DNA of 37,226 bases from Burkholderiaceae bacterium. GTDB taxonomy: Bacteria; Pseudomonadota; Gammaproteobacteria; Burkholderiales; Burkholderiaceae_B. Under the pieces are notes generated by a model, which saw only the letters and a program-made list of their open reading frames with translations, did not search any database and was not told the DNA's origin. The position numbers were made by a program, and so were the translations under genes. This document shows positions 19,000-27,000 of this stretch, in pieces (within the stretch, counting starts at the first letter, position 1; each line of letters starts with the position of its first letter). The DNA is taken from NCBI GenBank assembly GCA_020851995.1, contig JADZBO010000087.1, positions 1 through 37,226 on the forward strand, read 5' to 3'.

Positions 19000-19075
19000 G
19001 CCGGTGTAGCTCAGTTGGTAGAGCAGCTCACTTGTAATGAGAAGGTCGAGGGTTCGATTCCTTTCACCGGCACCA
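19000..19075 (+). tRNA. tRNA-Thr (anticodon UGU)
   Basis: A 76-nt cloverleaf with encoded CCA. The acceptor stem GCCGGTG/CACCGGC is perfect; the D-arm is GCTC-loop-GAGC; the anticodon loop is CTTGTAA with TGT at 19033-19035; the T-loop is TTCGATT. The anticodon stem begins with a G-A mismatch and the T-stem uses two G-T wobbles, so it is slightly weaker than typical. It sits between sspB and the accessory region and is the probable integration target. Confidence 0.95.
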
Positions 19076-19084
19076 ATAAATATG

Positions 19085-19117
19085 CGGGTCACAGCGATGT
19101 GGCCCGTTTTAATTTTT
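19085..19117 (+). terminator. Intrinsic terminator after tRNA-Thr
   Basis: CGGGTCACA (19085-19093) and TGTGGCCCG (19098-19106) form nine pairs including one T-G wobble, closed by a GCGA tetraloop (GNRA type) and followed by TTTTAATTTTT. It ends the tRNA transcript. Confidence 0.8.
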
Positions 19118-19119
19118 GG

Positions 19120-19141
19120 GCTGGGGTAACGCTGGGGTAAC
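19120..19141 (+). repeat. Perfect tandem 11-bp repeat GCTGGGGTAAC x2
   Basis: Two exact head-to-tail copies, one helical turn apart, lie directly after the tRNA terminator and 8 bp ahead of a TACAAT -10-like element (19150-19155). They could be arm-type binding sites for an integrase at the island's left end, or activator sites replacing a -35 element of the next gene. Confidence 0.7.
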
Positions 19142-19194
19142 ACCAGAGATACAATTTCATCAACGCAAGTAACGTTTCGTAAAGGGGTGCCGAA

Positions 19195-19950
19195 TTGACG
19201 ACCGCTTGTACGCCGGAAGAATTGGCTTGGTTCAGCCTGCACAACTATGACGGCTTTAGAACCGCCTCGACACAGGTTTGGGCTCAGGTGATCTGGGACC
19301 GGCTTAGTCTTGAACAATTCAGGCAACGCCCAGAGAACCACGCCTTCGTGCTTGAAAAATTCAGCCTACTACAAAGCGATCCGGTGCAAAGCCTGGGGTT
19401 TTCCATGCGAGTCAACCACAGGAATCCCGACATCGACACATCGACCGTCAGGCTCTTGTCTGTGGACCACGCACATATCCTCTCCGAGGAGTTCGGGGAA
19501 ATTGAAATTGGATCTGATTTAGGTACGATCGCCGTTGATCGCCTGCTACGCGACCGCGAAAATCCAATCAGTGACTTCGTCCACTTATCGCTCGATCTCC
19601 GAGGGACGGACGAGAAAATTCTAGATGACTTCGCGAAAATCTTGAAGACCGTGCGGGAAGCCACGAACGACGACACGCCGAACGGCGACTTTGCAAACAA
19701 GGTTTACGGCTGGCATAGAGCAAAAATCGTCCCGTACTTTGATCTCATGTTTTACGCTGCATTGCATGATCGTGAAATCAAAAGATCAACGCTCGCCGAC
19801 CTGCTACAGCTCGGTTCAATATCCGAAGGCACTGGCAAGGACGCACTGAAGTATCTGAAGCCCAGGACTAGTGAGGTGATTAGCCATAAGTATTTCCATA
19901 TTTTGCGCACCCTAAGCGACGACGCGGCGAGCGTCGGTGATCCCGAGTAG
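19195..19950 (+). CDS. Hypothetical protein at the island's left end
   Basis: A 251-residue soluble protein of unknown function. The TTG at 19195 is taken as start because AAAGGGG lies 7-8 bases upstream; no ATG or GTG nearby fits better. It begins with a PEELAWFSLHNYDGF motif that I associate, from memory only and tentatively, with DUF6387 proteins of integrative elements. A second block, VPYFDLMFYAALHDREI, lies near residue 180 and leads to a helical, possibly HTH-like, C-terminus. Codon use and GC content differ clearly from the core genes. It stands where an integrase would be expected next to the tRNA, but no recombinase catalytic residues are visible. Confidence 0.65.
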   Translation: MTTACTPEELAWFSLHNYDGFRTASTQVWAQVIWDRLSLEQFRQRPENHAFVLEKFSLLQSDPVQSLGFSMRVNHRNPDIDTSTVRLLSVDHAHILSEEFGEIEIGSDLGTIAVDRLLRDRENPISDFVHLSLDLRGTDEKILDDFAKILKTVREATNDDTPNGDFANKVYGWHRAKIVPYFDLMFYAALHDREIKRSTLADLLQLGSISEGTGKDALKYLKPRTSEVISHKYFHILRTLSDDAASVGDPE

Positions 19951-19966
19951 CACCTTTTGTTGATGC

Positions 19967-20049
19967 GGGTGGGGGAATTTTTCTTGTCCATTCTCCTCCC
20001 CCGACAAGAATTCAGGTTCCTTTGAAAATGTCGGAATCGTCAATCCGAC
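19967..20049 (+). promoter_or_regulatory. Structured leader ahead of the AlpA-like gene
   Basis: TTCTTGTC (19981-19988) pairs with GACAAGAA (20003-20010). The 14-nt loop ends in CCCCC (19998-20002), complementary to GGGGG at 19971-19975, so a pseudoknot is possible. A second hairpin, GTCGGA/TCCGAC (20030-20035 and 20044-20049), follows just before the ribosome-binding site. Function unknown; could regulate the following genes. Confidence 0.45.
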
Positions 20050-20074
20050 GATGACTTTTTAAAGGAGACCTCTA

Positions 20075-20266
20075 ATGGTCATTCCGCTTTTCGACCGCCA
20101 CCAAGCGGCAACCTACCTGGGTGTCAAACCCAACACGCTGGCCACCTGGCACAGCACCAAGCGTTATCGGATCCCGTACATCAAGGTCGGGCGTCTCGTT
20201 AAATACCGCGTATCTGATCTTGATGCGTTTCTGCAACAACGGACCATCGGGGGCGCAAATGCTTAA
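20075..20266 (+). CDS. AlpA/excisionase-like helix-turn-helix protein
   Basis: A 63-residue protein of the MerR-like HTH_17/AlpA type. The pattern FDRHQAATYLGVKPNTLATW gives the helix-turn-helix and IPYIKVGRLVKYRVSDLDAFL the wing and following helix, the standard excisionase-family signature. AAAGGAG precedes the start. Such proteins act as excision factors or as activators of integrase genes on P4-like islands. The reading frame overlaps the next gene by 8 nt, so the two are translationally coupled. Confidence 0.85.
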   Translation: MVIPLFDRHQAATYLGVKPNTLATWHSTKRYRIPYIKVGRLVKYRVSDLDAFLQQRTIGGANA

Positions 20267-23200
20267 CGATGACCAAACGTCCATGGCTATGTCCTCGCCA
20301 AACGACTCGACCGCTGATCTCGCGATGGATGATCAGATCAAGGCCGACGAAGACCTGATGCAACCGGAACAAACCGGCGATCCGCTCCGCGACGAGTCGG
20401 AGGATGAACAGGACGACGAGTACGACGACCCCTACGATGAAAGGTGGGAATGGGAAGATGAGGAGGAGCCGCTCGAGCTCTTTCCGAACAAGCCCAAGCT
20501 GACGGCAGAGGAAGACCTTATTCATCAACGCGCCTTGAATAACGTTCGTCCTCTTGTGCGGTACTTGGGCGAGGTAAAGCCGGCACTTTTCTCGGTCGTC
20601 GACTTCGTGCCACACGATCAGAATGGATTGATCAATCGCCCCGTGATTATGGTTGATGAGGGTATGGGTCGGTGGGAGGAAGAGTCTGATCAGGGCGCAT
20701 ATGGCTGGGACCTGATCAGCTTGATTGAGCATGTGCGTGGAGTCAGCAGGGATATCGCGCTGAACGTCCTGGTCACGTTTCTCGATGCGCTTGAACGTGA
20801 CGTTGGATGGGAGTGCATGCCCGAGTTCGACCTCTGTCAGGATCAAAACGCCAAGCAGATCGTACCGGTCCCGAGGAATGCACCGCCTCCCCCTGACCAT
20901 TGGGGGCGTGGTATGAGCAAATGCTACGACTATCCCCTGTACTCACCGTCGGGGCGTCTCCTGGGCTACACCCGCGAGGTCGAGATCGACGGGCAACTCG
21001 ACAAAATCTCTTGGACTTTTCGTAAACGTGTCTTCCCGTTGACCTGTTGGCAGTGCGACGATGGCAGTCTCGGTTGGAAAAACCAGCATCTTGCGCCGCG
21101 GTACCACCTTTACGGTGTTGAAAAACTGGCGTTGAATACTAAAACGCCAGTTGTTCTGACAGACGATGAAGCGTCCGCTGAATTCGGCGCCCTTGGGATT
21201 CCCGCCGAACATGACGAGGCAATCGGAGTTGGGTTTATTTCAGCGCCCGATAGCTTTGCAAAGACTGACCTCCGGCCTCTCGGCGGACGCATTGTCTACA
21301 TTCGACTGACGTCGGTTGGCGACGCCAATACCATCCGGGAAAGGCTCTGGCGCATCAACCCCCGCACAAGGGTCGGAATTATTACGATCAGTCTCGAGAA
21401 GTACTTTTGCCCGATCAAACCGAAATCCGGTCCCGGTGGTGCGCTGCTTCCCGATACGCCCGGAATGGCCTTTGGTTGGCGCGTACAGGACTATGTCATG
21501 GCAGACATCGAGAACGATTGGGACCTTAACGCTACCGTTGAGAAGCCGATCGAGAAGGCGATGCAGGTGTGCTCCGGAAACATCGTGTCTGATGCCAACG
21601 GCATTTTTCATGTCAAGTTTCACGAAGGTGAAGAAGTCCGTACGCAGTTGGCATCGCGCATTGATTTCGTTGCAAGAGCCAGAAGCGGCAGTAGTTCGGA
21701 TTGGGGTGCCTGCCTGGAGTTCAGGGATCATGACGGAGTTCCGCATTCCTGGTGCGTGCCTTACAGCACGCTTATCGGCAGCACTGACTACTGCAAAACC
21801 CTGTCGGGAATGGGTGCATACGTGTCCCCGTATGGGAGCAACATGCAGAAACTGACTGACTTCCTCTTGAACTACGAGCCCGGCCATCGCGCCCGCGCTG
21901 TCAGCAAGCCTGGTTGGGAAAAGAACCAGTTCATCTTTCCCGATGGATCGCACGTCGGCTATTCGGACGAGATGATCAGTTATCAGACGGCAGATCCGTC
22001 GAATAACGCGTTCGGGAGTCGCGGAACACTCGATGAATGGAAGAAAAACGTCGCTGCGCTGGGCGAGGGCAATTCGAGGATGGTGCTTGCCATTGCAACC
22101 GCGCTCACGGGGCCCGTGCTTCCGCTGCTCGGCGAGGAAAGCGGTGGGTTTCATTTCTCCGGTGGAAGCTCTACTGGCAAGACCACAGTGCTGAATTCAG
22201 CCTGCAGTGTCTGGGGGAAGCCAGAAAGCTTCATCGTGCGGTGGCGTGCCACGGCTAACGGAATTGAGGCCACAGCTGTGCAACGCAATCACACCCTGAT
22301 CGCCTTGGATGAAATGAGTCAGGTTAGCCCCGAGGAGGCAGGCCAGATCGTTTACATGCTCGCCAATGGTCAGGGGAAGGCGCGTGCTAGGCAAGACGCC
22401 ACGGTCCGGGCAATCAGCGCTTGGCAGCTCATGTTCCTTTCGACCGGTGAGGTCGGTCTCGAACAGCACATGGCGACCGCTGGGGTCAGGGTAATGGCCG
22501 GCCAACAGACTCGGTTGATTGACATTCCCGCAGATGTCGGGCGTGGTTACGGGATATTTGAAAACATTCAGGGCAGTGCCAACAGCGCAGAATTCTCGGT
22601 CCAGGTCAAAAGTCAATCTGTGCAGTACTACGGTGTAGCCGGTCGTGCATGGGTCAACGCACTGGCCGACCCTAAAGACCGCGCCGAGCTGATTGCGCAA
22701 ATCAAGGATCGCATCGAAGCATTCGTCAAACGTGTTCCTCAAGGAGCAGATGGACAGGTATATCGTGGTGCTCGCCGCTTTGCCCTTGCTGCCGCTGTTG
22801 CGGAAGCCTGCGTCGAACTGGGCATTCTGCCGTGGCCTTCTGGACATGCGACGAATGAAACGATGTGCTGCTTCGAAGAGTGGGTCGTGAATCGTGGCGG
22901 CTTGGGCAATCTTGAAGGCGAACAGGCGCTAAGCCGTCTTCGCCGCATCTTGGCCGAGCGTGGCGAGAGCGGGTTTACTCCGATGGAAATTGAAGGTATC
23001 GACTCGACGACAGAGCGGGTCACGTTCAACAGGCTGGGATTTCGGAGCCTGGGGGAGGACGGCTACATCGACTACTACATCTTTCCAGCGATGTTCAAGG
23101 AGGTGTTTGCCGCTGGGCAGGATCCAAGCCAATTCATTAAATTCCTTAAGCAAGCCAATGCCTTGATGCTGGATCGTAACGGCAAGCCTCAGGTTATGAA

Positions 23201-23312
23201 ACGGCTGCCGGGATTTAATTCCCCGGTACGGGTCTATCACGTACGCTCGACCGTATTGGCCGAATCGGACCGCGTAGACACCCCGCCTGTTGCCCGGATC
23301 AAAATCGGGTAA
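20259..23312 (+). CDS. DUF927 domain protein, putative helicase/primase-like replication protein of the island
   Basis: A 1017-residue protein from the ATG overlapping the AlpA-like stop. The first 70 residues are strongly acidic (DESEDEQDDEYDD). The middle holds a degenerate TOPRIM-like strand, PVVLTDDEASAEFGALG, in which the usual EGEK glutamate motif is missing. A DUF927 ATPase core follows, with Walker A GGSSTGKT (635-642) and Walker B LIALDEMSQ (Asp684-Glu685). DUF927 proteins are typical of phages, plasmids and P4-like satellites, where they act in replication. The protein is followed by an iteron-like array, supporting an initiator/helicase role. Primase activity is doubtful because no intact primase motif is visible. 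Confidence 0.82.
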   Translation: MLNDDQTSMAMSSPNDSTADLAMDDQIKADEDLMQPEQTGDPLRDESEDEQDDEYDDPYDERWEWEDEEEPLELFPNKPKLTAEEDLIHQRALNNVRPLVRYLGEVKPALFSVVDFVPHDQNGLINRPVIMVDEGMGRWEEESDQGAYGWDLISLIEHVRGVSRDIALNVLVTFLDALERDVGWECMPEFDLCQDQNAKQIVPVPRNAPPPPDHWGRGMSKCYDYPLYSPSGRLLGYTREVEIDGQLDKISWTFRKRVFPLTCWQCDDGSLGWKNQHLAPRYHLYGVEKLALNTKTPVVLTDDEASAEFGALGIPAEHDEAIGVGFISAPDSFAKTDLRPLGGRIVYIRLTSVGDANTIRERLWRINPRTRVGIITISLEKYFCPIKPKSGPGGALLPDTPGMAFGWRVQDYVMADIENDWDLNATVEKPIEKAMQVCSGNIVSDANGIFHVKFHEGEEVRTQLASRIDFVARARSGSSSDWGACLEFRDHDGVPHSWCVPYSTLIGSTDYCKTLSGMGAYVSPYGSNMQKLTDFLLNYEPGHRARAVSKPGWEKNQFIFPDGSHVGYSDEMISYQTADPSNNAFGSRGTLDEWKKNVAALGEGNSRMVLAIATALTGPVLPLLGEESGGFHFSGGSSTGKTTVLNSACSVWGKPESFIVRWRATANGIEATAVQRNHTLIALDEMSQVSPEEAGQIVYMLANGQGKARARQDATVRAISAWQLMFLSTGEVGLEQHMATAGVRVMAGQQTRLIDIPADVGRGYGIFENIQGSANSAEFSVQVKSQSVQYYGVAGRAWVNALADPKDRAELIAQIKDRIEAFVKRVPQGADGQVYRGARRFALAAAVAEACVELGILPWPSGHATNETMCCFEEWVVNRGGLGNLEGEQALSRLRRILAERGESGFTPMEIEGIDSTTERVTFNRLGFRSLGEDGYIDYYIFPAMFKEVFAAGQDPSQFIKFLKQANALMLDRNGKPQVMKRLPGFNSPVRVYHVRSTVLAESDRVDTPPVARIKIG

Positions 23313-23614
23313 CAGCATGTGCAACAGCTGCGAATCGAGAAAAGCCAGTAAATACGGGCCTTTTGCGAGTCTGTTGCCCATGTTGCCCATGTTGCACGAA
23401 AAAAACAGAGGGGTGGGTGGTGGTGCTGGGAATTCCGGAAAAGCTGCACTCCCCCCGCTTTTCCAGAAATCTTGTGACGATTTTGCCCCCCCTCTTATAT
23501 TACTTAGGAAACATAGGAAACAAAGGCAACAAAACCCCAGACCCCCGTATTTACTAGCTTTCCGGATAGCCCTGCTGTAGCCGACCCTGTTACCCAATTA
23601 TTGGTCAGGCAACA
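23288..23614. repeat. Iteron-like array of 9-bp repeats (consensus TGGGCAACA), candidate origin
   Basis: Eleven 9-bp sites match TGGGCAACA or its complement at seven or more positions. Complement orientation: 23288, 23372, 23381, 23390 and 23588. Forward: 23306, 23318, 23505, 23514, 23523 and 23606. Two blocks of three exactly contiguous units (23372-23398 and 23505-23531) face each other across about 105 bp. That spacer contains a hairpin and a T/A-rich stretch. The first unit lies inside the end of the DUF927 gene. The form resembles phage P4 ori/crr, where the alpha protein binds GGTGAACAG-type iterons. No coding function is needed to explain the repeats. Confidence 0.65.
23437..23464 (+). 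other. Hairpin between the two iteron blocks
   Basis: GGAAAAGC (23437-23444) and GCTTTTCC (23457-23464) form a perfect 8-bp stem around a loop of TGCACTCCCCCC. It is nearly central between the opposed triple-iteron blocks. No terminator T-run follows. Confidence 0.55.
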
Positions 23615-23630
23615 TCGGCAGGGCTTTTTC
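23568..23630 (+). terminator. Branched terminator-like inverted repeat
   Basis: AGCCCTGC (23568-23575) pairs with GCAGGGCT (23618-23625), followed by TTTTTC. Inside lie CCTG/CAGG (23586-23589 with 23606-23609) and CCAA/TTGG around a 3-nt loop, which would stack into an extended structure. It could terminate transcription from the DUF927 gene before the defence operon. The long interior is unusual for a simple terminator, so a small RNA end is also possible. Confidence 0.5.
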
Positions 23631-23758
23631 GTCCGCTTGGCAAAATTTCGTCGCCAAAGCGCCTCAGACCTTCGGGCGATGTCCAATATCTGCATCAGCC
23701 GTCAGGCAAAAACATCCTTTATCATGACTGCTTCGCCGAGAAATAAAAGCAACCGGCC

Positions 23759-24091
23759 ATGGCAAAGCTCTCCGAGCGAGACGTTTGTACCAAGTTCATC
23801 ACCCCCGCCTTAGTGGCGGCGGGTTGGGATTTGCAAACCCAGATTCGGGAAGAGGTCATATTTTCTTGGGACGCATTTAGCTGCCGAGAATACAGAATGC
23901 CGACGACCAGAACCGGCAATCCCATAATTTCGGACTCCGACGTTTCTGGGGATTTTCCTGTCGACGTTGCATCGTCAGATTGCCCACGATCCTGTGACAA
24001 AGATGAATCGACCGTTCCAGACTTATTCGACGCACAAAAATACTCAATCACGCAACTTCATCGACCTTTTGAATCCCTAAGCCGACCATGA
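23759..24091 (+). pseudogene. HsdR N-terminal remnant joined to an unrelated tail
   Basis: A 110-residue ORF. Residues 1-34 (MAKLSERDVCTKFITPALVA, then AGWDLQTQIREEV) look like the N-terminus of type I restriction R subunits of the EcoEI/COG4096 kind, normally 700-900 residues long. After REEV the similarity stops: residues 35-110 are polar and Asp/Ser-rich, with no HsdR endonuclease motif. The stop overlaps the ATG of the DUF499 gene (ATGA), so the ORF may still drive coupled translation of the defence operon. No HsdR continuation was found in other frames. It is read as a truncated hsdR at a recombination junction, though a functional chimeric leader protein cannot be excluded. Confidence 0.6.
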
Positions 24092-27000
24092 GCATCTATT
24101 CTCTTTGCAAGCCACGGGAGTCCGTTTTTGCGGCTGACCGTCGGGCGACCGTCCTTAATCTGGATTCGTTCCTCAAAGGCCAGGTTAACGGTCCCGTTTT
24201 CTTTGACGAGAATTACTTCACGAACGGAATGATTACGCTCGTAGATCGAGCGTTCCGTCACCTTGGCGGCGAAGGGGCTGGTTCATCGGTTTTTTTGTTG
24301 TCCCAAGCGATGGGGGGCGGAAAGACGCACAGCATGATCGCTCTAGGGTTGCTAGCGCGGGACCCTGAGTTGAGAAAAAAAGTTCTCGGAACACACAATC
24401 CTGCCCCGAGACTTGGCCGTTGCCGTGTCGCTGGATTCAATGGTCGCAATACGGATGCGTCAGGAGGGATCTGGGGCTCTCTTGCCGAGCAACTTGGCAA
24501 AGCTGATCAGTTCGCTCGTTACGTCTCCCCCTTATTAAGTGCGCCCGGCCCGGAAGCATGGAAACAGTTGCTGGGCGGCGATCCGTTGATTCTCTTCCTC
24601 GACGAACTGCCACCTTATCTCGAATACGCTGTGGCGGTTCCCGTCGGAAACGCTGATCTTGGTGTCGTAACCACCGCTGCCTTGGCCAACCTGTTCGTGG
24701 CAGTTGCCGACATGGACAACGTTTGCCTCGTTCTGTCTGACTTGGCGGGTTCAAATTTCAGCATCGGTCAATCGACTTTGGAAGCGGCGTTCAATCGAGC
24801 AATTCAGGGGATCGCCTCGGAGTCGAAGCGTATTGCAGTGCCAATTACGCCAGTCAATCCTAACGGCGATGAGCTTTACCACATCCTTCGAAAGAGGCTT
24901 TTCGAAACGGTCCCCACGGACTCAGAGATTGAGAAAGTTGCGAGAGCCTATCGAGAGGCCTTGAGCGAAGCCTCGAAAATGGGGCTTACAAGTACTACCC
25001 CCGAATCCCTTTACACACGAGTAATCGATGCCTATCCATTTCATCCGGACTTGCGTGAGCTGGTTGGAAAGTTCAAAGAAAACGAAGGATTCCAGCAAAC
25101 GCGCGGAGTGATCCGACTCATGCAGATGGTTGTTTCCAGTCTATGGCGAACAAACAAAGCGGCGACCATCGATTTGATTCACCCGTACGAAATTGACCTG
25201 AATCTGGACGAGATAGCCTCTGAAATCCGCACCATCAATCCATCGCTTAGCGAGGCCATCGCACATGACATTGCACACAATGGCGATGCCGAAGTGGAGC
25301 AGATTGATATTGCGAACGGCAACTCGGATGCTTCGGACGCGGCTAAGTTGATTCTGGTGGCTTCACTTTCGACAACCCCTGGCGCAATTCACGGTCTTCG
25401 TGAGCACCAACTCGTCGATTGCCTGCAACGACCAGGCCGAGACCTATCGACATTCAAGACCAACGTGCTCGACAAATTGGCGACACGTGCTTGGTATCTG
25501 CATAACTCAGCAGACGGGCGACTGTTTTTCAAAAATCAACAAAACCTGGCGGCCAAACTTCGTGCAACAGCTCTATCCCTGCACACCGAAACAGTCGACC
25601 GAATGCTTCGAGAACATCTGGAACAATATTTCTCCCCGACAATGCGGGATTGCTTCCAGATAATCAAGGTCCTGCCCCCGCCTGATGAGGTTCAAGTCGA
25701 ACAGGAGAAGACAACTCTTGTGGTTGTTCGGCCTGGCGGTCAGGCAAACCAGCTGCCCATTTCTGAAGATTGGCAGGCGTGGTGGGAGCAGCAGCAATAC
25801 AAGAACCGTGTCCTGTTCTTGACCGGTTCCCGCGATACGTTCCAGAAGGTTCTGGATTCAGCACGGCAAACCAAGGCACTGCAAAGCATCGAAGATGAAC
25901 TTCGTGCTGAAAGTACGCCAGCCGATGATCCTCAATGGCGTGCGCTCGATGCGCTGCGAGATCGTGTTGGGTTGCAGTTCACTGCTGCTCTCAAAGAAGC
26001 TTTCGACCAGATCGTCTATCCGTCGATCGGTTCCGCCCTGAGGGCAACAGGGACTGATCTTGCGTTCGCAGGGAACCAGAGTGGCGAGGCGACTATTCGC
26101 AAGACGTTGGAAGGAGCCCAAAAATTCACCACAAAGATCGATGATGACAGTTTTCGGTCCCGTGCCGAGGCCCGGTTGTTTGGGTCAGCCGAAACCAAGG
26201 TTGTGCTTTGGGCAGACTTCAAACGTGCGGCAGCCGTCAATACCAATTGGCCGCTACACAAACTTTCCGCACTCGATGACTTGAAGGCAGAGTGCCTTCG
26301 CCGAGGGCTCTGGCGAGAGGAAGGGAACCATGTTCGCCGTGGACCATTTCCACCGCCAACCCCAGAAGTATCTATTCGAGAACTTTCTGTTCAAGAAGAC
26401 GGCGATGGATGTACTTATCTAAAAATCGAACCTTTGCATGCTCCGCTGGTGGTTTTCGAAACAGGTGATGCCGAACCCACTAGCGCATCAACCCCGGTTC
26501 CTACTCCAACACGGTTCGTGGCGACAGGCTTGCGTTACCGCTTCCTCGCCTATGACCCTGCGGACATGACGAGAGTGAGCCCAGTTAAAGATTGGACAGC
26601 AAAAATTCGTTTGAAAAATCAATTACATCACCGTGGCGACCACTACGAGGTTGAGTTGCTTGCATTGCCAAGCGCCAATGGAATAACCATCCGGTATACG
26701 ACCGATGGCTCATCCCCGACCAGTACTGGGTCGGCGACCTACGATGGGATTTTCCGCGTTCCCAATGGAAGTCGTATTGTGTGTGCGATAGCGACTTGTC
26801 TCGCATATGATCTTGTATCCGAAACGATCAGGATTCAGATACCTCAACAAGGAATTGATACTCCCCCGCCGATCAACCTGACTGCTCCGGCACGCTGGAA
26901 GCAGCAAACCAAGCTCGACGACTCTGGGGCCGTTTGGGATTTTCTGCAAAAATTGGAGGCATTTGGGGACGTCATCGCCCACGACATCGGTCTCACAGCG

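Larger units (their letters stand above)
23313..23758 (+). other. Intergenic region with repeats and hairpins, no gene
   Basis: These 446 bp hold most of the iteron array, the hairpin at 23437-23464, the larger inverted repeat at 23568-23630, and an imperfect inverted repeat GCTTGGC/GCCAAAGC near 23635-23660. Short open frames here have low-complexity products built from the repeats and are not called. A possible -10 (TATCAT at 23720) lies ahead of the HsdR-like ORF, without a convincing -35. Confidence 0.6.

Noticed and set aside
20030-20060. Intrinsic terminator before the AlpA-like gene
   Set aside because: The six-pair stem is separated from TTTTT by several bases, and the T-run is immediately followed by the ribosome-binding site.
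22197-22847. Leftward frame opposite the DUF927 gene
   Set aside because: Antisense shadow of the ATPase core with no recognisable domain or start signal.
23290-23580. A 96-residue rightward frame and a leftward frame through the iteron region
   Set aside because: Their products are repeat-derived (for example LLPMLPML) with no ribosome-binding site; the repeats explain the sequence better as DNA sites.
23288-23614. CRISPR array
   Set aside because: Repeats are only 9 bp, occur in both orientations and are partly contiguous, with no regular spacers.
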